A stretch of 64,000 nt of DNA from Unio delphinus. Its lineage: Eukaryota; Mollusca; Bivalvia; Unionida; Unionidae. This document shows positions 1 through 15,399 of the stretch, one piece after another (positions within the stretch are counted from its first letter, which is position 1; each line of letters opens with the position of its first letter). Below the pieces are notes generated by a model. The model was not told the DNA's origin, did not search any database, and saw only the letters and a program-made list of their open reading frames with translations. Made by a program: the position numbers and the translations under genes. Location of the stretch: contig JAQISU010000094.1 in assembly GCA_029339505.1 (NCBI GenBank), positions 6,334,001 to 6,398,000 on the forward strand. Reading direction: 5' to 3'.

Positions 1-47
1 ATTACATTTAAATGTTTTAAAAGACACATTGCATCACAGTTATAAAT

Positions 48-82
<35 letters not shown>

Positions 83-85
<3 letters not shown>

Positions 86-297
86 GTTTAACGCCATTTT
101 TCAGCACAATATATAGGCTATCCATGGCGGCCAGTATTAGTGGTGGAGGAAGAAACCGGGAAAACCCCGGAAAGAACCACCGACCCACGAGAAGCTACTG
201 GCAAGCTTTCTCACTTAACTACATTAGCCGAATCTTAGACTCGAACCCACGCAGACAGAGGTGAGATGGCAGTGGTCCGTAATGGACAGCGCTTTAG
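83..297 (-). mobile_element. tRNA-derived SINE, copy 1 inside the array
   Basis: This is a 215-bp body on the minus strand preceded by a 34-T tract (49-82), which is its poly(A) tail. Read on the minus strand it begins CTAAAGCGCT, then has the B-box-like GGGTTCGAGTCT and a 3' part ending GGCGTTAAACC. Compared with the fuller copy at 31172 it lacks the first ~17 bases, including most of the A box. ATAAATG flanks both sides and could be a target duplication, but it is also array sequence. The short ORF over this copy is not a gene. Confidence 0.88.
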
Positions 298-2466
298 TAT
301 AAATGTTTTAAAAGGACACATTGTATCACAGTTATAAATCTTTAAAAAGACACATTGCATCAGCTATAAATGTTTTAAAAGACACATTGCATTACATTTA
401 AATGTTTTAAAAGACACATTGCATCACATTTATAAATGTTTTAAAAGACACATTGCATCACAGTTAAATGTTTAAAAAGACACATTGCATCACAGTTATA
501 AATGTTTTAAAAGACACATTGCATCACATTTATAAATATTTTAAAAGACACATTGCATTACAGTTAAATGTTTTAAAAGACACATTGCATCACAGTTAAA
601 TGTTTTAAAAGACACATTGCATCACAGTTAAATGTTTTAAAAGACACATTGCATCAGTTATAAATATTTTAAAAGACACATTGCATTACATTTAAATGTT
701 TTAAAAGACACATTGCATCACAGTTATAAATGTTTTAAAAGACACATTGCATCACAGTTATAAATGTTTTAAAAGACACATTGCATCACAGTTATAAATG
801 TTTTAAAAGACACATTGCATCAGTTATAAATATTTTAAAAGACACATTGCATTACATTTAAATGTTTTAAAAGACACATTGCATCACAGTTATAAATGTT
901 TTAAAAGACACATTGCATCACAGTTATAAATGTTTTAAAAGGACACATTGTATCACAGTTATAAATGTTTTAAAAGACACATTGCATTACATTTAAATGT
1001 TTTAAAAGACACATTGCATTACATTTAAATGTTTTAAAAGACACATTGCATCACAGTTATAAATGTTTTAAAAGACACATTGCATCACAGTTATAAATGT
1101 TTTAAAAGGACACATTGTATCACAGTTATAAATGTTTTAAAAGACACATTGCATTACATTTAAATGTTTTAAAAGACACATTGCATCACAGTTATAAATG
1201 TTTTAAAAGGACACATTGCATCACAGTTATAAATGTTTAAAAAGACACATTGCATTACATTTAAATGTTTTAAAAGACACATTGCATCACAGTTATAAAT
1301 GTTTTAAAAGGACACATTGCATCACAGTTATAAATGTTTAAAAAGACACATTGCATTACATTTAAATGTTTTAAAAGACACATTGCATCAGTTAAAAATG
1401 TTTTAAAAGACACATTGCATCACAGTTATAAATGTTTTAAAAGATGCATTGCATCACAGTTATAAATGTTTAAAAAGTCAAATTGCATCACAGTTATAAA
1501 TGTTTTAAAAGACACATTGCATCACAGTTATAAATGTTTTAAAAGACATTGTATCACAGTTATAAATGTTTTAAAAGATTCATTGCATCACAGTTAAATG
1601 TTTAAAAAGACACATTGCATCACAGTTATAAATGTTTAAAAAGACACATTGCATCACAGTTATAAATGTTTTAAAAGACACATTGCATCACAGTTATAAA
1701 TGTTTTAAAAGACACATTGTATCACAGTTATAAATGTTTTAAAAGACACATTGCATCACAGTTAAATGTTTAAAAAGACACATTGCATCACAGTTATAAA
1801 TGTTTTAAAAGACATTGCATCACAGTTATAAATGTTTTAAAAGACACATTGCATCAGTTATAAATATTTTAAAAGACACATTGCATTACATTTAAATGTT
1901 TTAAAAGACACATTGCATCACAGTTATAAATGTTTTAAAAGACACATTGCATCACAGTTATAAATGTTTTAAAAGGACACATTGTATCACAGTTATAAAT
2001 GTTTAAAAAGACACATTGCATTACATTTAAATGTTTTAAAAGACACATTGCATTACATTTAAATGTTTTAAAAGACACATTCCATCACAGTTATAAATGT
2101 TTAAAAAGACACATTGCATTACATTTAAATGTTTTAAAAGACACATTGCATCACAGTTATAAATGTTTTAAAAGGACACATTGCATCACAGTTATAAATG
2201 TTTAAAAAGACACATTGCATTACATTTAAATGTTTTAAAAGACACATTGCATCACAGTTATAAATGTTTTAAAAGGACACATTGCATCACAGTTATAAAT
2301 GTTTAAAAAGACACATTGCATTACATTTAAATGTTTTAAAAGACACATTGCATCACAGTTATAAATGTTTTAAAAGACACATTGTATCACAGTTATAAAT
2401 GTTTAAAAAGACACATTGCATTACATTTAAATGTTTTAAAAGACACATTGCATCACAGTTATAAAT

Positions 2467-2503
<37 letters not shown>

Positions 2504-2506
<3 letters not shown>

Positions 2507-2718
2507 GTTTAACGCCATTTTTCAGCACAATATATTGGCTATCCATGGCGGCCAGTATTAGTGGTGGAGGAAGAAACCGGGAAAACCCCGGAAAGAACCA
2601 CCGACCCACGAGAAGCTACTGGCAAGCTTTCTCACTTAACTACATTAGCCGAATCTTAGACTCGAACCCACGCAGACAGAGGTGAGATGGCAGTGGTCCG
2701 TAATGGACAGCGCTTTAG
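2504..2718 (-). mobile_element. tRNA-derived SINE, copy 2 inside the array
   Basis: The body is again 215 bp and nearly identical to the copy at 83 (one visible change, ATATTGG for ATATAGG). It is preceded by a 36-T tract (2468-2503). The array units after it are the same as those after copy 1, including the rare unit with AAATCTTTAAAAAG. The two copies therefore arose by amplification of a block, not by separate insertions. Confidence 0.9.
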
Positions 2719-5454
2719 TATAAATGTTTTAAAAGGACACATTGTATCACAGTTATAAATCTTTAAAAAGACACATTGCATCAGCTATAAATGTTTTAAA
2801 AGACACATTGCATTACATTTAAATGTTTTAAAAGACACATTGCATCACATTTATAAATGTTTTAAAAGACACATTGCATCACAGTTAAATGTTTAAAAAG
2901 ACACATTGCATCACAGTTATAAATGTTTTAAAAGACACATTGCATCACATTTATAAATATTTTAAAAGACACATTGCATTACAGTTAAATGTTTTAAAAG
3001 ACACATTGCATCACAGTTAAATGTTTTAAAAGACACATTGCATCACAGTTAAATGTTTTAAAAGACACATTGCATCAGTTATAAATATTTTAAAAGACAC
3101 ATTGCATTACATTTAAATGTTTTAAAAGACACATTGCATCACAGTTATAAATGTTTTAAAAGACACATTGCATCACAGTTATAAATGTTTTAAAAGACAC
3201 ATTGCATCACAGTTATAAATGTTTTAAAAGACACATTGCATCAGTTATAAATATTTTAAAAGACACATTGCATTACATTTAAATGTTTTAAAAGACACAT
3301 TGCATCACAGTTATAAATGTTTTAAAAGACACATTGCATCACAGTTATAAATGTTTTAAAAGGACACATTGTATCACAGTTATAAATGTTTTAAAAGACA
3401 CATTGCATTACATTTAAATGTTTTAAAAGACACATTGCATTACATTTAAATGTTTTAAAAGACACATTGCATCACAGTTATAAATGTTTTAAAAGACGCA
3501 TTGCATCACAGTTATAAATGTTTTAAAAGGACACATTGTATCACAGTTATAAATGTTTTAAAAGACACATTGCATTACATTTAAATGTTTTAAAAGACAC
3601 ATTGCATTACAGTTATAAATGTTTTAAAAGGACACATTGTATCACAGTTATAAATGTTTTAAAAGACACATTGCATTACAGTTATAAATGTTTTAAAAGG
3701 ACACATTGTATCACAGTTATAAATGTTTTAAAAGACACATTGCATTACATTTAAATGTTTTAAAAGACACATTGCATCACAGTTAAATGTTTTAAAAGAC
3801 ATTGCATCACAGTTATAAATGTTTTAAAAGACACATTGCATCAGTTATAAATATTTTAAAAGACACATTGCATTACATTTAAATGTTTTAAAAGACACAT
3901 TGCATCACAGTTATAAATGTTTTAAAAGACACATTGCATCACAGTTATAAATGTTTTAAAAGGACACATTGTATCACAGTTATAAATGTTTTAAAAGACA
4001 CATTGCATTACATTTAAATGTTTTAAAAGACACATTGCATTACATTTAAATGTTTTAAAAGACACATTGCATCACAGTTATAAATGTTTTAAAAGACACA
4101 TTGCATCACAGTTATAAATGTTTTAAAAGGACACATTGCATCACAGTTATAAATGTTTTAAAAGACACATTGCATTACATTTAAATGTTTTAAAAGACAC
4201 ATTGCATCACAGTTATAAATGTTTTAAAAGACACATTGCATCACAGTTATAAATGTTTTAAAAGGACACATTGTATCACAGTTATAAATGTTTTAAAAGA
4301 CACATTGCATTACATTTAAATGTTTTAAAAGACACATTGCATTACATTTAAATGTTTTAAAAGACACATTGCATCACAGTTATAAATGTTTTAAAACACA
4401 CATTGCATCACAGTTATAAATGTTTTAAAAGGACACATTGTATCACAGTTATAAATGTTTTAAAAGACACATTGCATTACATTTAAATGTTTAAAAAGAC
4501 ACATTGCATCACAGTTATAAATGTTTTAAAAGACACATTGCATTACATTTAAATGTTTTAAAAGACACATTGCATCACAGTTATAAATGTTTTAAAAGAC
4601 ACATTGCATCACAGTTATAAATGTTTTAAAAGGACACATTGTATCACAGTTATAAATGTTTTAAAAGACACATTGCATTACATTCAAATGTTTTAAAAGA
4701 CACATTGCATCACAGTTATAAATGTTTTAAAAGGACACATTGTATCACAGTTATAAATGTTTTAAAAGACACATTGCATCAGTTATAAATGTTTTAAAAG
4801 ACACATTGCATTACATTTAAATGTTTTAAAAGACACATTGCATCACAGTTATAAATGTTTTAAAAGACACATTGCATCACAGTTATAAATGTTTTAAAAG
4901 GACACATTGTATCACAGTTATAAATGTTTTAAAAGACACATTGCATTACATTTAAATGTTTTAAAAGACACATTGCATTACATTTAAATGTTTAAAAAGA
5001 CACATTGCATCACAGTTATAAATGTTTTAAAATACACATTGCATCACAGTTAAATGTTTAAAAAGACACATTGCATCAGTTATAAATGTTTAAAAAGATA
5101 CATTGCATTACATTTAAATGTTTAAAAAGACACATTGCATCAGTTATAAATGTTTTAAAAGGACACATTGCATCACAGTTATAAATGTTTAAAAAGACAC
5201 ATTGCATTACATTTAAATGTTTTAAAAGACACATTGCATCACAGTTATAAATGTTTTAAAAGGACACATTGCATCACAGTTATAAATGTTTAAAAAGACA
5301 CATTGCATTACATTTAAATGTTTTAAAAGACACATTGCATCACAGTTATAAATGTTTTAAAAGACACATTGTATCACAGTTATAAATGTTTAAAAAGACA
5401 CATTGCATTACATTTAAATGTTTTAAAAGACACATTGCATCACAGTTATAAATG

Positions 5455-5496
<42 letters not shown>

Positions 5497-5499
<3 letters not shown>

Positions 5500-5711
5500 G
5501 TTTAACGCCATTTTTCAGCACAATATATAGGCTATACATGGCGGCCAGTATTAGTGGTGGAGGAAGAAACCGGGAAAACCCCGGTAAGAACCACCGACCC
5601 ACGAGAAGCTACTGGCAAGCTTTCTCACTTAACTACATTAGCCGAATCTTAGACTCGAACCCACGCAGATAGAGGTGAGATGGCAGTGGTCCGTAACGGA
5701 CAGCGCTTTAG
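5497..5711 (-). mobile_element. tRNA-derived SINE, copy 3 inside the array
   Basis: A third 215-bp body is preceded by a 40-T tract (5457-5496). It has several private substitutions (CTATACATGG, CCGGTAAGAAC, CAGATAGAGG, GTAACGGAC). It is followed by the same unit order as copies 1 and 2, with one change in the second unit. It is the most diverged of the three. Start-to-start spacings are 2421 and 2993 bp. Confidence 0.9.
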
Positions 5712-8700
5712 TATAAATGTTTTAAAAGGACACATTGTATCACAGTTATAAATGTTTAAAAAGACACATTGCATCAGCTATAAATGTTTTAAAAGACACA
5801 TTGCATTACATTTAAATGTTTTAAAAGACACATTGCATCACATTTATAAATGTTTTAAAAGACACATTGCATCACAGTTAAATGTTTAAAAAGACACATT
5901 GCATCACAGTTATAAATGTTTTAAAAGACACATTGCATCACATTTATAAATATTTTAAAAGACACATTGCATTACAGTTAAATGTTTTAAAAGACACATT
6001 GCATCACAGTTAAATGTTTTAAAAGACACATTGCATCACAGTTAAATGTTTTAAAAGACACATTGCATCAGTTATAAATATTTTAAAAGACACATTGCAT
6101 TACATTTAAATGTTTTAAAAGACACATTGCATCACAGTTAAATGTTTTAAAAGACATTGCATCACAGTTATAAATGTTTTAAAAGACACATTGCATCAGT
6201 TATAAATATTTTAAAAGACACATTGCATTACATTTAAATGTTTTAAAAGACACATTGCATCACAGTTATAAATGTTTTAAAAGACACATTGCATCACAGT
6301 TATAAATGTTTTAAAAGGACATATTGTATCACAGTTATAAATGTTTTAAAAGACACATTGCATTACATTTAAATGTTTTAAAAGACACATTGCATTACAT
6401 TTAAATGTTTTAAAAGACACATTGCATCACAGTTATAAATGTTTTAAAAGACACATTGCATCACAGTTATAAATGTTTTAAAAGGACACATTGTATCACA
6501 GTTATAAATGTTTTAAAAGACACATTGCATTACATTTAAATGTTTTAAAAGACACATTGCATTACAGTTATAAATGTTTTAAAAGGACACATTGTATCAC
6601 AGTTATAAATGTTTTAAAAGACACATTGCATTACAGTTATAAATGTTTTAAAAGGACACATTGTATCACAGTTATAAATGTTTTAAAAGACACATTGCAT
6701 TACATTTAAATGTTTTAAAAGACACATTGCATCACAGTTAAATGTTTTAAAAGACATTGCATCACAGTTATAAATGTTTTAAAAGACACATTGCATCAGT
6801 TATAAATATTTTAAAAGACACATTGCATTACATTTAAATGTTTTAAAAGACACATTGCATCACAGTTATAAATATTTTAAAAGACACATTGCATCACAGT
6901 TATAAATGTTTTAAAAGGACACATTGTATCACAGTTATAAATGTTTTAAAAGACACATTGCATTACATTTAAATGTTTTAAAAGACACATTGCATTACAT
7001 TTAAATGTTTTAAAAGACACATTGCATCACAGTTATAAATGTTTTAAAAGACACATTGCATCACAGTTATAAATGTTTTAAAAGGACACATTGCATCACA
7101 GTTATAAATGTTTTAAAAGACACATTGCATTACATTTAAATGTTTTAAAAGACACATTGCATCACAGTTATAAATGTTTTAAAAGACACATTGCATCACA
7201 GTTATAAATGTTTTAAAAGGACACATTGTATCACAGTTATAAATGTTTTAAAAGACACATTGCATTACATTTAAATGTTTTAAAAGACACATTGCATTAC
7301 ATTTAAATGTTTTAAAAGACACATTGCATCACAGTTATAAATGTTTTAAAACACACATTGCATCACAGTTATAAATGTTTTAAAAGGACACATTGTATCA
7401 CAGTTATAAATGTTTTAAAAGACACATTGCATTACATTTAAATGTTTAAATAGACACATTGCATCACAGTTATAAATGTTTTAAAAGACACATTGCATTA
7501 CATTTAAATGTTTTAAAAGACACATTGCATCACAGTTATAAATGTTTTAAAAGACACATTGCATCACAGTTATAAATGTTTTAAAAGGACACATTGTATC
7601 ACAGTTATAAATGTTTTAAAAGACACATTGCATTACATTCAAATGTTTTAAAAGACACATTGCATCACAGTTATAAATGTTTTAAAAGGACACATTGTAT
7701 CACAGTTATAAATGTTTTAAAAGACACATTGCATCAGTTATAAATTTTTTAAAAGACACATTGCATTACATTTAAATGTTTTAAAAGACACATTGCATCA
7801 CAGTTATAAATTTTTTAAAAGACACATTGCATCACAGTTATAAATGTTTTAAAAGGACACATTGTATCACAGTTATAAATGTTTTAAAAGACACATTGCA
7901 TTACATTTAAATGTTTTAAAAGACACATTGCATTACATTTAAATGTTTAAAAAGACACATTGCATCACAGTTATAAATGTTTTAAAAAGACACATTGCAT
8001 TACATTTAAATGTTTTAAAAGACACATTGCATCACAGTTAAATGTTTAAAAAGACACATTGCATCAGTTATAAATGTTTAAAAAGATACATTGCATTACA
8101 TTTAAATGTTTAAAAAGACACATTGCATCACAGTTATAAATGTTTTAAAAGACACATTGCATTACATTTAAATGTTTTAAAAGACACATTGCATCACAGT
8201 TAGAAATGTTTTAAAAGGACACATTGTATCACAGTTATAAATGTTTTAAAAGACACATTGCATTACATTTAAATGTTTTAAAAGACACATTGCATCACAG
8301 TTATAAATGTTTTAAAAGACACATTGCATCACAGTTATAAATGTTTTAAAAGGACACATTGTATCACAGTTATAAATGTTTTAAAAGACACATTGCATTA
8401 CATTTAAATGTTTTAAAAGACACATTGCATTACATTTAAATGTTTAAAAAGACACATTGCATCAGTTATAAATGTTTAAAAAGACACATTGCATCAGTTA
8501 TAAATGTTTTAAAAGACACATTGCATTACATTTAAATGTTTAAAAAGACACATTGCATCAGTTATAAATGTTTTAAAAGACACATTGCATCACAGTTATA
8601 AATGTTTTAAAAGACACATTGCATTACATTTAAATGTTTTAAAAGACACATTGCATCACAGTTATAAATGTTTTAAAAGGACACATTGTATCACAGTTAT

Positions 8701-11700
8701 AAATATTTTAAAAGACACATTGCATTACATTTAAATGTTTTAAAAGACACATTGCATCACAGTTATAAATGTTTTAAAAGACACATTGCATCACAGTTAA
8801 ATGTTTTAAAAGGACACATTGTATCACAGTTATAAATGTTTTAAAAGACACATTGCATTACAGTTATAAATGTTTTAAAAGGACACATTGTATCACAGTT
8901 ATAAATGTTTTAAAAGACACATTGCATTACAGTTATAAATGTTTTTAAAGGACACATTGTATCACAGTTATAAATGTTTTAAAAGACACATTGCATTACA
9001 TTTAAATGTTTTAAAAGACACATTGCATCACAGTTAAATGTTTTAAAAGACATTGCATCACAGTTATAAATGTTTTAAAAGACACATTGCATCAGTTATA
9101 AATATTTTAAAAGACACATTGCATTACATTTAAATGTTTTAAAAGACACATTGCATCACAGTTATAAATGTTTTAAAAGACACATTGCATCACAGTTATA
9201 AATGTTTTAAAAGGACACATTGTATCACAGTTATAAATGTTTTAAAAGACACATTGCATTACATTTAAATGTTTTAAAAGACACATTGCATCACAGTTAT
9301 AAATGTTTTAAAAGGACACATTGTATCACAGTTATAAATGTTTTAAAAGACACATTGCATTACATTTAAATGTTTAAAAAGACACATTGCATCAGTTATA
9401 AATGTTTTAAAAGACACATTGCATCACAGTTATAAATGTTTTAAAAGACACATTGCATTACATTTAAATGTTTTAAAAGACACATTGCATCACAGTTATA
9501 AATGTTTTAAAAGGACACATTGTATCACAGTTATAAATGTTTTAAAAGACACATTGCATTACATTTAAATGTTTTAAAAGACACATTGCATCACAGTTAT
9601 AAATGTTTTAAAAGACACATTGCATCACAGTTAAATGTTTTAAAAGGACACATTGTATCACAGTTATAAATGTTTAAAAAGACACATTGCATCAGTTATA
9701 AATGTTTTAAAAGACACATTGCATTACATTTAAATGTTTTAAAAGACACATTGCATCACATTTATAAATGTTTTAAAAGACACATTGCATCACAGTTAAA
9801 TGTTTAAAAAGACACATTGCATCACAGTTATAAATGTTTTAAAAGACACATTGCATCACATTTATAAATATTTTAAAAGACACATTACATTACAGTTAAA
9901 TGTTTTAAAAGACACATTGCATCACAGTTAAATGTTTTAAAAGACACATTGCATCACAGTTAAATGTTTTAAAAGACACATTGCATCAGTTATAAATTTT
10001 TTAAAAAACACATTGCATTACATTTAAATGTTTTAAACGACACATTGCATCACAGTTAAATGTTTTAAAAGACACATTGCATCAGTTATAAATATTTTAA
10101 AAGACACATTGCATTACATTTAAATGTTTAAAAAGACGCATTGCATCACATTTATAAATGTTTTAAAAGATGCATTGCATCGGTTATAAATATTTTAAAA
10201 GACACATTGCATTACATTTAAATGTTTAAAAAGACACATTGCATCACATTTATAAATATTTTAAAAGACACATTGCATCACAGTTATAAATATTTTAAAA
10301 GACACATTGCATCATAGTTAAATATGTTTAAAAAGACGCATTACATCATAGTTAAATGTTTTAAAAGACACATTGCATCACAGTTAAATGTTTTAAAAGA
10401 CACATTGCATCACAGTTAAATGTTTTAAAAGACACATTGCATCACAGTTAAATGTTTTAAAAGACACATTGCATCACAGTTATAAATATTTTAAAAGGCA
10501 CATTGCATCACAGTTAAATGTTTTAAAAGACACATTGCATTACATTTAAATGTTTAAAAAGACACATTGCATCACATTTATAAATATTTTAAAAGACACA
10601 TTGCATCACAGTTAAATGTTTTAAAAGACACGTTGCATCACAGTTATAAATGTTTTAAAAGACACATTGCATTACATTTAAATGTTTTAAAAGACACGTT
10701 GCATCACAGTTATAAATGTTTTAAAAGACACATTGCATTACATTTATAAATATTTTAAAAGACACATTGCATCACATTTATAAATATTTTAAAAGACACA
10801 TTGCATCACAGTTAAATGTTTTAAAAGACACATTGCATCAGTTAAAAATGTTTAAAAAGACACATTGCATTACATTTATAAATGTTTTAAAAGACACGTT
10901 GCATCAGAGTTATAAATATTTTAAAAGACACATTGCATTACATTTGTAAATGTTTTAAAAGACACATTGCATCACATTTATAAATATTTTAAAAGACACA
11001 TTGTATCAGCTATAAATGTTTTAAAAGACCCATTGCATTACATTTAAATGTTTAAAAAGACACATTGCATCACATTTATAAATATTTTAAAAGACACATT
11101 GGATCAGTTATAAATGTTTTAAAAGACACGTTGCATCACAGTTATAAATGTTTAAAAAGACACATTGCATCACAGTTATAAATGTTTTAAAAGACACATT
11201 GCATCACATTTAAAAATGTTTTAAAAGACACATTGCATCACAGTTATAAATGTTTTAAAAGACACATTGCATTACATTTATAAATATTTTAAAAGACACA
11301 TTGCATCACATTTATAAATATTTTAAAAGACACATTGCATCACAGTTAAATGTTTTAAAAGACACATTGCATCAGTTATAAATGTTTTAAAAGACACATT
11401 GCATCACAGTTAAATGTTTAAAAAGACATTGCATCACAGTTAAATGTTTTAAAAGACGCATTGCATCACAGTTATAAATGTTTTAAAAGATGCATTGCAT
11501 CGGTTATAAATATTTTAAAAGGCACATTGCATCACAGTTAAATGTTTTAAAAGACACATTGCATCACAGTTATAAATGTTTTAAAAGACACATTGCATCA
11601 CACTTAAATGTTTAAAAAGACACATTGCATTACAGTTAAATGTTTAAAAAGACACATTGCATCACATTTAAAAATGTTTTAAAAGACACATTGCATCACA

Positions 11701-12900
11701 GTTAAATGTTTAAAAAGACACATTGCATCAGTTATAAATGTTTTAAAAGACACATTGCATCACAGTTATAAATGTTTTAAAAGACACATTGCATCACAGT
11801 TAAATGTTTAAAAAGACACATTGCATCACAGTTAAATGTTTAAAAAGACATTGCATCACATTTATAAATGTTTTAAAAGACACGTTGCATCAGTTATAAA
11901 TGTTTTAAAAGACACATTGCATCACAGTTATAAATGTTTTAAAAGACACATTGCATCACAGTTAAATGTTTTAAAAGACACATTGCATCACAGTTAAATG
12001 TTTTAAAAGACACATTGCATCAGTTATAAATGTTTTATAAGACACATTGCATTACATTTAAATGTTTTAAAAGACACATTGCATCACATTTATAAATGTT
12101 GTAAAAGACACATTGCATCACAGTTATAAATGTTTAAAAAGACACATTGCATCAGTTATAAATATTTTAAAAGACACATTGCATTACATTTAAATGTTTT
12201 AAAAGACACATTGCATCAGTTATAAATGTTTAAAAAGACACATTGCATCAGTTATAAATGTTTTAAAAGACACATTGTATTACATTTAAATGTTTTAAAA
12301 GACACATTGCATCACAGTTATAAATATTTTAAAAGACACATTGCATGACAGTTAAATGTTTTAAAAGACACATTGCATCAGTTATAAATATTTTAAAAGA
12401 CACATTGCATTACATTTAAATGTTTAAAAAGACACATTGCATCACATTTATAAATGTTTTAAAAGACACATTGCATCACAGTTAAATGTTTTAAAAGACA
12501 ACATTGCATCAGTTAAAAATGTTTAAAAAGACACATTGCATCACATTTATAAATGTTTTAAAAGATGCATTGCATCAGTTACAAATATTTTAAAAGACAC
12601 ATTGCATTACATTTAAATGTTTTAAAAGACACATTGCATCAGTTATAAATATTTTAAAAGACACATTGCATTACATTTAAATGTTTAAAAAGACACATTG
12701 CATCACATTTAAAAATGTTTTAAAAGACACATTGCATCACAGTTAAATGTTTAAAAAGACACATTGCATCAGTTATAAATGTTTTAAAAGACACATTGCA
12801 TCACAGTTATAAATGTTTTAAAAGACACATTGCATCACAGTTAAATGTTTAAAAAGACACATTGCATCACAGTTAAATGTTTAAAAAGACATTGCATCAC

Positions 12901-14000
12901 ATTTATAAATGTTTTAAAAGACACGTTGCATCAGTTATAAATGTTTTAAAAGACACATTGCATCACAGTTATAAATGTTTTAAAAGACACATTGCATCAC
13001 AGTTAAATGTTTAAAAAGACACATTGCATCACAGTTATAAATGTTTTAAAAGACACATTGCATTACAGTTAAATGTTTTAAAAGACACATTGCATCACAG
13101 TTAAATGTTTTAAAAGACACATTGCATCAGTTATAAATATTTTAAAAGACACATTGCATTACATTTAAATGTTTTAAAAGACACATTGCATCACAGTTAT
13201 AAATGTTTTAAAAGACACATTGCATCACAGTTAAATGTTTAAAAAGACACATTGCATCACAGTTAAATGTTTAAAAAGACATTGCATCACATTTATAAAT
13301 GTTTTAAAAGACACGTTGCATCAGTTATAAATGTTTTAAAAGACACATTGCATCACAGTTATAAATGTTTTAAAAGACACATTGCATCACAGTTAAATGT
13401 TTAAAAAGACACATTGCATCACAGTTATAAATGTTTTAAAAGACACATTGCATCACAGTTAAATGTTTTAAAAGACACATTGCATCACAGTTAAATGTTT
13501 TAAAAGACACATTGCATCAGTTATAAATATTTTAAAAGACACATTGCATTACATTTAAATGTTTTAAAAGACACATTGCATCACAGTTATAAATGTTTTA
13601 AAAGACACATTGCATCACAGTTAAATGTTTAAAAAGACACATTGCATCACAGTTAAATGTTTAAAAAGACATTGCATCACATTTATAAATGTTTTAAAAG
13701 ACACGTTGCATCAGTTATAAATGTTTTAAAAGACACATTGCATCACAGTTGTAAATGTTTTAAAAGACACATTGCATCACAGTTAAATGTTTAAAAAGAC
13801 AAATTGCATCACAGTTATAAATGTTTTAAAAGACACATTGCATCACAGTTAAATGTTTTAAAAGACGCATTGCATCACAGTTAAATGTTTTAAAAGACAC
13901 ATTGCATCAGTTATAAATGTTTTAAAAGACACATTGCATTACATTTAAATTTTTTAAAAGACACATTGCATCACAGTTATAAATGTTTTAAAAGACACAT
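12901..14000. repeat. 390-bp higher-order repeat within the array
   Basis: The marker ATTTATAAATG followed by GACACGTTGCATCAG, itself preceded by a shortened AAAAAGACATTGCATCAC unit, recurs at 12901, 13291 and 13681, exactly 390 bp apart. A further copy is at 14911. The intervening units follow the same order in each block. About twelve basic units form one higher-order unit. Confidence 0.8.
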
Positions 14001-15399
14001 TGCATCACAGTTAAATGTTTTAAAAGACATTGCATTACATTTAAATGTTTAAAAAGACACATTGCATCACAGTTATAAATATTTTAAAAGACACATTGCA
14101 TTACATTTAAATGTTTTAAAAGACACATTATATCAGTTATAAATGTTTAAAAAGACACATTGCATCAGTTATAAATGTTTTAAAAGACACATTGCATTAC
14201 ATTTAAATCTTTTAAAAGGCACATTGCATCACAGTTAAATGTTTAAAAAGACACATTGCATCAGTTATAAATATTTTAAAAGACACATTGCATTACATTT
14301 AAATGTTTTAAAAGACACATTGCATCAGTTATAAATGTTTAAAAAGACACATTGCATCAGTTATAAATGTTTTAAAAGACACATTGCATTACATTTAAAT
14401 GTTTTAAAAGACACATTGCATCACAGTTATAAATGTTTTAAAAGACACATTGCATCACAGTTAAATGTTTAAAAAGACACATTGCATCACAGTTAAATGT
14501 TTTAAAAGACACATTGCATTACATTTAAATGTTTTAAAAGACACATTGCATTACATTTAAATGTTTAAAAAGACACATTGCATTACATTTATAAATGTTT
14601 TAAAAGACACATTGCATTACATCTAAATGTTTAAAAAGACACATTGCATCACAGTTATAAATATTTTAAAAGACACATTGCATTACATTTAAATGTTTTA
14701 AAAGACAAATTGCATCAGTTATAAATGTTTAAAAAGACACATTGCATCAGTTATAAATATTTTAAAAGACACATTGCATTACATTTAAATGTTTTAAAAG
14801 ACACATTGCATCACAGTTATAAATGTTTTAAAAGACACATTGCATCACAGTTAAATGTTTAAAAAGACACATTGCATCACAGTTAAATGTTTAAAAAGAC
14901 ATTGCATCACATTTATAAATGTTTTAAAAGACACGTTGCATCAGTTATAAATGTTTTAAAAGACACATTGCATCACAGTTATAAATGTTTTAAAAGACAC
15001 ATTGCATCACAGTTAAATGTTTAAAAAGACACATTGCATCACAGTTATAAATGTTTTAAAAGACACATTGCATCACAGTTAAATGTTTTAAAAGACACAT
15101 TGCATCACGGTTAAATGTTTTAAAAGACACATTGCATCAGTTATAAATATTTTAAAAGACACATTGCATTACATTTAAATGTTTTAATAGACACATTGCA
15201 TCACAGTTATAAATGTTTTAAAAGACACATTGCATCACAGTTAAATGTTTAAAAAGACACATTGCATCACAGTTATAAATATTTTAAAACACACATCGCA
15301 TCACAGTTAAATGTTTAAAAAGACACATTGCATCACAGTTATAAATGTTTTAAAAGACATTGCATTACATTTAAATGTTTAAAAAGACACATTGCATCA

